Source: Streptomyces bathyalis (GTDB lineage: Bacteria; Actinomycetota; Actinomycetes; Streptomycetales; Streptomycetaceae). From it: a stretch of 64,000 bases of DNA. The notes under the pieces are model-generated. The model did not search any database, was not told the DNA's origin, and worked only from the letters and a program-made list of their open reading frames with translations. Location: positions 5,515,501-5,579,500 of the forward strand of contig NZ_CP048882.1 in assembly GCF_015910445.1 (NCBI RefSeq). The letters run 5' to 3'. Below are positions 58,812 to 64,000 of this stretch, piece by piece (within the stretch, counting starts at the first letter, position 1; each line of letters begins with the position of its first letter). Made by a program: the position numbers and the translations under genes.

Positions 58812-59699
58812 ATGAGCCGCGCCCAAGTCCCCATGAGCCGGGCCCAGTTCGAGGAGCGGCTGTTCGGCGTGCTGCGCTGGGTGGTGATCGCCTTCCTCGC
58901 GCTGATCACGCTGGCGCCGTTCTACTACATGCTCCTGCTGTCGGTGAAACCCATCGATGCCCTGCTGCTGGACCCCGGCCGACTGTGGGTCTCCGCCCAG
59001 GAGTTCACCCTGAGCACGTACGAGGAGGTGCTCAAGCCGACCGCCGAGGGCGGCCAGGGATTCCTGGGCATGCTCTCCAACTCGGCGCTCGCCTCGCTCG
59101 GTGCCGTGGTGCTCACGCTCCTGGCGGCCATCCCCGGCTCGTACGCGGTCAGCCGGCTGCGCTTCTTCGGCGGACGGCAGCTGAGCGCGCTCTTCCTCGC
59201 CGTCTATCTCTTCCCGGCGACGCTGCTGGCCGTGCCGCTCTTCGTGATGTTCGCGAAGATCGGGCTGCAGGGCAGCATCGTGGGGCTCGCGATCGTCTAC
59301 ATCGCACAGACCGTGCCCGTCTCGGTCTACATGCTGAGGAACTACTTCGCGACGATCCCCTTCAGCGTCGAGGAGGCTGCGGCGCTGGACGGCTGTTCAC
59401 GCCTGCAGACGATCCGCAGGGTCGTACTGCCCCTGGCCGCACCGTCGTTGATGGCCACCGCCCTGTACATCTTCATGATCGCGTGGAACGAGTTCCTCTT
59501 CGCGCTGCTCTTCCTCGCGGCGACGCCGGAGAACTGGACGGTCTCCCTCGGGCTCCAGCAGCTGGCCAACGGCATCGAGGTGTCCAAGACCGTGCTGATG
59601 GCAGGATCGGTCGTGCTGACCGTTCCTGTGGTCCTTCTCTTCCTCGCCGCGGAACGGCTGCTGACCGAGGGCCTCACCAGCGGGGCGGACAAGAGCTGA
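58812..59699 (+). CDS. ABC sugar importer permease 2
   Basis: MalG/UgpE-type permease of 295 residues with six predicted helices and the EAA loop EEAAALDGCSRLQTIRRVVL. ATG 58812 (MSRAQVPMSRAQ) has AGGGAG upstream. A short frame beginning at ATG 58687, overlapping the permease 1 stop, runs only to 58815 and is in a different frame; it does not look like a separate gene. The 121-base gap between permeases is unusual for such operons. Confidence 0.9.
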   Translation: MSRAQVPMSRAQFEERLFGVLRWVVIAFLALITLAPFYYMLLLSVKPIDALLLDPGRLWVSAQEFTLSTYEEVLKPTAEGGQGFLGMLSNSALASLGAVVLTLLAAIPGSYAVSRLRFFGGRQLSALFLAVYLFPATLLAVPLFVMFAKIGLQGSIVGLAIVYIAQTVPVSVYMLRNYFATIPFSVEEAAALDGCSRLQTIRRVVLPLAAPSLMATALYIFMIAWNEFLFALLFLAATPENWTVSLGLQQLANGIEVSKTVLMAGSVVLTVPVVLLFLAAERLLTEGLTSGADKS

Positions 59700-59706
59700 G
59701 GAGCGG

Positions 59707-60912
59707 ATGACCGGGAACCAGGCGAGCGCGGGACACCTGCTGCAGCTCATCCGGGAGGGCCGCGCGACCACGCGCGGGGCGCTGCAACGGGCCACCGGGC
59801 TCTCCCGGTCCACCGTCGGGCACCGGCTCGACCAGCTCTTCGCGGCGGGCTGGCTGCGGGAGGGCGAGGCGGCACCCGTCGAGGGTTCCGGTGGCGGACG
59901 GCCGTCCACACGGCTGGAGTTCGACGCGGAGCACGCCGTCGTGCTCGCCGCCGACCTCGGCACGCACCTCACGAGCGCGGCCGTCGTCGACCTGGCGGGC
60001 ACCGTACTGGCCGAGCGGTCCGGCGAGATGCTCATCACGGACGGGCCGGACCACGTACTCGACACGCTGGCGCAGTGGTTCGCCGGTCTGCTGAAGGAGA
60101 CCGGCACACCGCACGGCCGGGTGTGCGGCATCGGCCTGTCCGTGCCGGGCCCCGTCGACTGGGACTCGGGTCTGGTCGTCCAGCCGCCGATCATGCCGGG
60201 CTGGGACGGCTTCCCGATCCGCGGCAGGCTCCAGGAGGCATGGGTCCGGCACATCGCCGCCGACGGGCCTGCCGTGCCCGTACTCGTCGACAACGACGCC
60301 AACTTGATGGCCTACGCGGAGCAGCGCGCCGGCCACCGGGACTGCGCGGCCTTCCTGCTGGTGAAGGTCTCCACCGGCATCGGCGCGGGCGTGGTCGCGG
60401 ACGGCCGGCTCTACCGCGGGATCGACGGCGGCGCCGGCGACATCGGCCACATCCGCCTCCACGACTGCCCGGACGCGCTGTGCATGTGCGGCTCGTACGG
60501 CTGCCTGGCCGCTGTGGCCAGCGGGCGGGCGCTGGCGGCCCAGCTCTCGGACGCGGGCATCGCCACCTCCTCCGCCTCGGGTGTCCGCGACCACCTCGCC
60601 GCCGGGCAGCCGGACGCGGTGCGGCTGGCGCGTGAGGCGGGACGCAAGGTGGGTGAAGTGCTCGTCACCGTCGTCACGTTGCTCAACCCGGGCGTTCTCA
60701 TGATCGCCGGGGATCTGGCGGGGACGCCGTTCCTCACCGGCGTCCGGGAGCTGCTGTACCAGCGGGCCATGCCGCGCACGACAGCGCATCTGAACGTCGT
60801 CACCTCGCGGCTGGGGGAGCGGGCGGGGCTGCTGGGCGCCGCCGCGAGCGTCGTCGAGGAGCTCTACTCGCCGGAGCGGGCCGATGCCCGGCTCGCCGAT
60901 CCCGGCCGCTGA
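59707..60912 (+). CDS. ROK-family transcriptional regulator
   Basis: ROK (repressor, ORF, kinase) protein of 401 residues. The N-terminal winged helix-turn-helix (ATTRGALQRATGLSRSTVGH) is followed by the ASKHA sugar-binding domain: VLAADLGTHL, VDNDANLMAYAE, and the GHIRLHD...CMCGSYGC zinc motif (CxCGxxGC). ATG 59707 is 7 bases after permease 2. Its place in the operon makes it the probable sugar-responsive regulator of the divergent glycoside genes. Confidence 0.9.
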   Translation: MTGNQASAGHLLQLIREGRATTRGALQRATGLSRSTVGHRLDQLFAAGWLREGEAAPVEGSGGGRPSTRLEFDAEHAVVLAADLGTHLTSAAVVDLAGTVLAERSGEMLITDGPDHVLDTLAQWFAGLLKETGTPHGRVCGIGLSVPGPVDWDSGLVVQPPIMPGWDGFPIRGRLQEAWVRHIAADGPAVPVLVDNDANLMAYAEQRAGHRDCAAFLLVKVSTGIGAGVVADGRLYRGIDGGAGDIGHIRLHDCPDALCMCGSYGCLAAVASGRALAAQLSDAGIATSSASGVRDHLAAGQPDAVRLAREAGRKVGEVLVTVVTLLNPGVLMIAGDLAGTPFLTGVRELLYQRAMPRTTAHLNVVTSRLGERAGLLGAAASVVEELYSPERADARLADPGR

Positions 60913-60994
60913 CCCCGACGGGGGTGTTCGCCGTCCCGAGGGCGGTGTGGCGCCCGGTACGGCCCGCCCCATGTCCCGTACGGAAGGAGCGCTC

Positions 60995-61885
60995 GTGACC
61001 GAGCCTTGGACCGCCGACCCGGTACGGGTGGGCCTCGTCGGAGCCGGCCCCTGGGCCCGCACCATGCACGCCCGGATGCTCGCGGCAGGCCCGGAGACCG
61101 AGCTGGCCGGCGTGTGGGCGCGCAGGCCCGAGGCCGCGGCGGACGTCGCCGCCCCGTACGGTGCCGCCACCGCGTCCTCGTTCGCCGAACTCCTCGACAT
61201 GTGTGAGGCGGTGGCCTTCGCCGTACCGCCGTCGGTGCAGGCCGAGTTGGCGCCCTCCGCCGCGCGGGCGGGCCGGGCGCTGCTGCTGGAGAAGCCGCTC
61301 GGCCTCGACCTCGCCTCCGCCCGTGGGCTGGCGGACGCCGTGGCCGACAGCGGCGTCGTCTCCCAACTCGTACTGAGCAAGCGTTACCACCCGCGCACCC
61401 GTGAATTCCTCGCGCGGGCAAGGCAGTTGAAGGTCGCGGGTGCCCGTTCCTGCTACGTGCACGGCGCCTTCCTCGACGGGGAGATGGCGACCGGCTGGCG
61501 CCTGGAGCACGGCGCGCTGCTCGACCTGGGCCCGCATCTGCTGGACCTGCTCGACCTCGCGGTCGGCCCCATCGCCTCCGTGCGTGCCGCGGGGGATTCG
61601 CGGCGCTGGATCGAGCTCACTTGTGAGCACCAGAACGGTGCGGTCAGCCAGGCGTCGTTGTCGGGCGCGGTGCGGCTCCCACGGGCGCGGACCCGGGTCG
61701 AGCTCTACTCCGAGGAGGAGGAACTCGTCTACGACACAGCGGAGTTCGACCAGGACGAGGGCTGGGCCGTGCTGCGGCGCGAGTTCGCGGAGGCAGTACG
61801 CGAGGGGCGCTCACGGGACGTCGACGCGCGGCGCGGGCTGCGTCTCCAGGAGCTGCTGGAGCAGGCGCGGCGGTCGGCCGCCTGA
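60995..61885 (+). CDS. Gfo/Idh/MocA-family oxidoreductase
   Basis: NAD(P)-dependent oxidoreductase of 296 residues. The N-terminal Rossmann motif is VGLVGAGPWARTMHARML; the conserved EKP triplet is in LLLEKPLGLDLA, and a C-terminal alpha/beta domain follows. GTG 60995 is supported by AAGGAG 6 bases upstream; ATG 60971 would add eight residues. It is the last gene of the importer operon and, with the MDR enzyme and the TIM-barrel isomerase, suggests an oxidation-isomerization-reduction route for the imported sugar. Confidence 0.87.
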   Translation: MTEPWTADPVRVGLVGAGPWARTMHARMLAAGPETELAGVWARRPEAAADVAAPYGAATASSFAELLDMCEAVAFAVPPSVQAELAPSAARAGRALLLEKPLGLDLASARGLADAVADSGVVSQLVLSKRYHPRTREFLARARQLKVAGARSCYVHGAFLDGEMATGWRLEHGALLDLGPHLLDLLDLAVGPIASVRAAGDSRRWIELTCEHQNGAVSQASLSGAVRLPRARTRVELYSEEEELVYDTAEFDQDEGWAVLRREFAEAVREGRSRDVDARRGLRLQELLEQARRSAA

Positions 61886-62313
61886 CTGGGACCGACAGCG
61901 ACGGGCTCCGGAGCGGGCCGGGCGACGAGGGCCGACATGTCCGCATTGTGAGACAAGGGCGTTCCCTCGCAGGCGTGATTCTCGCCACCTTGATCAGAGG
62001 TGCGCTCAAATGAGCGCTCAACTGTGCGATGCAGACCTCCAAGGAGCAGCCCGTCACTTTACTCGCTCTAGATTCATTGCCCGAAGGTCGGCATGACACA
62101 GGGTGACTCCGAGGCCGGGCGAGGTTGCGTCCCGGAGTCGTGAATTCGACTTGTGGAGTCGATCTTTACGGCCGTATGAGGCGACCGCCACCTTCGATCC
62201 TCTCCGTCCGGGTGGTTACGGCCCTTTGGCGTACCGCTGGACGTACGTCTGTGCCTTCGATCTGGGTACGCTCCCCGCCGTCAGGGCCAGCCGTCCACGA
62301 GGAGTCGAGTCGC
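61886..62313. other. Intergenic region upstream of ppdK with palindromes
   Basis: This 428-base stretch contains no gene I can support. It holds GCGCTCA and TGAGCGC as a perfect inverted repeat with a 2-base centre (62002-62017), a 10-base palindrome TACGGCCGTA (62167-62176), and a loose inverted repeat GACTCCG/CGGAGTC (62105-62139). A TAGATT -10-like box is at 62069-62074 without a clear -35. These may control ppdK transcription; the regulators are unknown. Confidence 0.4.
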
Positions 62314-64000
62314 GTGCCGGATCACGATGTAGCGCAGAAGTTCGTCTACGACTTCACAGAGGGCAACAAGGATCTCAAGGACCTCCTGGGTGGCAAGGGG
62401 GCCAATCTCGCCGAGATGACCAACCTCGGGCTCCCCGTCCCGCCCGGGTTCACGATCACCACCGAGGCGTGCAAGGTCTACCTCGACAGCGGTGAGGAGC
62501 CCGACGTTCTCCGCGACGAGGTCAGCGCCCATCTCGAGGCGCTGGAACGGAAGATGGGCAAGAAGCTCGGTCAGGCCGACGACCCGCTGCTGGTGTCCGT
62601 GCGGTCCGGGGCGAAGTTCTCGATGCCCGGGATGATGGACACCGTCCTCAACATCGGCCTCTCCGACGACTCCGTGCACGGGCTGGCCGCACAGTCCGGC
62701 GACGAGCGCTTCGCCTGGGACTCCTACCGGCGGCTCATCCAGATGTTCGGCGACACCGTCCTCGGCATGGACGGCGAGGTCTTCTCCGAGGCCATCGAGC
62801 AGGCCAAGAGCCTCAAGGGCGTGACCAGCGACATCGACCTGGACACGGCGGACATGCAGACCCTGACCGAGAAGTTCAAGCACCTGGTGCTGAAGGAGAC
62901 CGGGCGGGACTTCCCGCAGGACCCGCGCGAGCAGATGGACCTCGCCGTCACGGCGGTCTTCGACTCGTGGAACGGCCAGCGGGCCAAGCTCTACCGCCGT
63001 CAGGAGCGCATCCCTCAGGACCTGGGCACGGCCGTGAACGTCTGCTCGATGGTCTTCGGCAACCTCGGCCCGGACTCCGGCACCGGCGTCGCCTTCACCC
63101 GCGACCCCGCGACCGGCCAGCAGGGCGTCTACGGCGACTACCTGCAGAACGCCCAGGGCGAGGACGTCGTCGCCGGCATCCGCAACACGGTGCAGCTCGC
63201 CGAGCTGGAGTCGCTGGACAAGGCCTCCTACGACCAGCTGATGCAGATCATGGAAACCCTGGAGACGCACTACAGGGACCTCTGCGACATCGAATTCACC
63301 ATCGAGCGCGGCAAGTTGTGGATGCTGCAGACCCGCGTCGGGAAGCGCACCGCGGCCGCCGCCTTCCGCATCGCCACGCAGCTCGTCGACCAGGGCCTCA
63401 TCGACGAGGCAGAGGCGCTGCAACGGGTCAACGGCAACCAGCTCGCGCAGCTGATGTTCCCCCGGTTCGACAGCAACGGCGGAGTCAGGGACGCCGACGA
63501 GATCGGCTGGGGCATCGCCGCGTCACCGGGGGCGGCCGTCGGCAAGGCGGTCTTCGACTCCTACACCGCGATCAAGTGGTCCCGGTCCGGTGAGAAGGTC
63601 ATCCTCATCCGCCGCGAGACCAACCCCGACGACCTGGACGGCATGCTCGCGGCCGAAGGCATCCTCACCTCCCGCGGCGGCAAGACCTCGCACGCGGCCG
63701 TCGTCGCCCGCGGCATGGGAAAGACCTGCGTGTGCGGCGCCGAGGAGCTGGAGGTCGACACCAAGCGGCGCCGCCTGAAGACCCCCGGCGGGCTGATCAT
63801 CGAGGAGGGCGACGTCGTCTCGATCGACGGCTCCACCGGCAAGGTCTACGCCGGTGAGGTGCCGGTCGTGCCGTCGCCCGTCGTCGAGTACTTCGAGGGC
63901 CGCATGCACGCCGGGGCCGACGACGCCAACGAGCTGGTCAAGGCCGTCCACCGGATCATGGCGTATGCGGACCGGGTGCGCCGCCTGCGCGTACGGGCCA
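62314..64000 (+). CDS. ppdK: Pyruvate, phosphate dikinase (N-terminal part)
   Basis: Partial gene, cut by the window end after about 562 of the usual 880-900 residues. The enzyme interconverts pyruvate, ATP and phosphate with phosphoenolpyruvate, AMP and diphosphate. The N-terminal nucleotide-binding domain starts FVYDFTEGNKDLKDLLGGKG, with SVRSGAKFSMPGMMDT and TAVNVCSMVFGN. The central phosphohistidine domain carries the catalytic His in SRGGKTSHAAVVARGMG. The GTG at 62314 has GAGGAG upstream. Cytoplasmic; relevant to the PEP-pyruvate node. Confidence 0.95.
   Translation, partial: MPDHDVAQKFVYDFTEGNKDLKDLLGGKGANLAEMTNLGLPVPPGFTITTEACKVYLDSGEEPDVLRDEVSAHLEALERKMGKKLGQADDPLLVSVRSGAKFSMPGMMDTVLNIGLSDDSVHGLAAQSGDERFAWDSYRRLIQMFGDTVLGMDGEVFSEAIEQAKSLKGVTSDIDLDTADMQTLTEKFKHLVLKETGRDFPQDPREQMDLAVTAVFDSWNGQRAKLYRRQERIPQDLGTAVNVCSMVFGNLGPDSGTGVAFTRDPATGQQGVYGDYLQNAQGEDVVAGIRNTVQLAELESLDKASYDQLMQIMETLETHYRDLCDIEFTIERGKLWMLQTRVGKRTAAAAFRIATQLVDQGLIDEAEALQRVNGNQLAQLMFPRFDSNGGVRDADEIGWGIAASPGAAVGKAVFDSYTAIKWSRSGEKVILIRRETNPDDLDGMLAAEGILTSRGGKTSHAAVVARGMGKTCVCGAEELEVDTKRRRLKTPGGLIIEEGDVVSIDGSTGKVYAGEVPVVPSPVVEYFEGRMHAGADDANELVKAVHRIMAYADRVRRLRVRA

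Noticed and set aside
58687..58815. Short frame between the two permease genes
   Set aside because: It overlaps the permease 1 stop but is out of frame with permease 2, has low-complexity composition and no recognisable family features.
1..64000. tRNA genes, CRISPR arrays, integrases or insertion sequences
   Set aside because: None could be recognised by reading; the only tandem repeat found is the intergenic heptamer at 54791-54853.

Overview
The window is high-GC actinobacterial DNA. Gene content and order (phoH-ybeY-CorC-era, leuA with a leader peptide, recO-uppS, a zinc uptake operon with zur, glyS, dusB, ppdK), frequent GTG starts, GTGA/ATGA start-stop overlaps, and SARP, PucR, TetR and ROK regulators all fit Streptomyces or a close relative. 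I see no rRNA, tRNA, CRISPR array, integrase or transposase.

Layout. (1) 131-6400: housekeeping genes on the + strand (PfkB kinase, phoH, ybeY, CorC-type protein, MmcQ-like protein, cytidine-deaminase-like protein, era). (2) About 6475-30529: a type II polyketide biosynthetic cluster. Its core is cupin, KS-alpha, CLF, ACP and aromatase/cyclase, in the order of tetracenomycin tcmJKLMN. An O-methyltransferase, a complete acetyl-CoA carboxylase (beta-alpha fusion, BCCP, biotin carboxylase) and a second O-methyltransferase follow. Next come TetR, PucR-type and SARP regulators. A second operon-like block holds a TcmI-like cyclase, a 2-oxo-acid dehydrogenase E2, a third methyltransferase, E1-alpha, E1-beta and a TcmH-like oxygenase. 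A DUF1772-like membrane protein, an MFS exporter, two NAD(P)-binding proteins and a TPR protein complete the region. (3) 30568-39596: emfourin and M4 protease, leuA with its attenuator, a TerB-like protein, AraC and DUF2000 genes, two tiny frameshifted genes, recO, uppS, a truncated ArsR remnant and zur. (4) 39694-50138: znuB/znuC/znuA under a likely Zur box, glyS, a Uma2 nuclease-like protein, a phosphotransferase-TetR-aldo/keto reductase operon, dusB, an alcohol dehydrogenase and dodecin. (5) 50315-61885: a carbohydrate locus with two six-hairpin glycosidases, a TIM-barrel isomerase, an MDR dehydrogenase, an ABC importer without its own ATPase, a ROK regulator and a Gfo/Idh oxidoreductase. 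(6) 62314 to the end: the first part of pyruvate phosphate dikinase.

How the cluster may work. The minimal PKS with TcmN- and TcmI-like cyclases predicts a non-reduced, multi-ring aromatic polyketide, since no clear PKS ketoreductase is present. The TcmH-like and DUF1772-like proteins are candidates for anthrone-to-quinone oxidation, and the methyltransferases for decoration. The most unusual part is precursor supply. A full acetyl-CoA carboxylase sits beside a 2-oxo-acid dehydrogenase E1/E2 set that lacks E3, has a methyltransferase embedded between E2 and E1, and has an E2 whose active-site Asp is Asn. Either pyruvate is converted to malonyl-CoA through cluster enzymes, or the E2-MT-E1 block makes a special, possibly C-methylated, starter acyl group. 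I could not match the whole gene set to a named product from memory.
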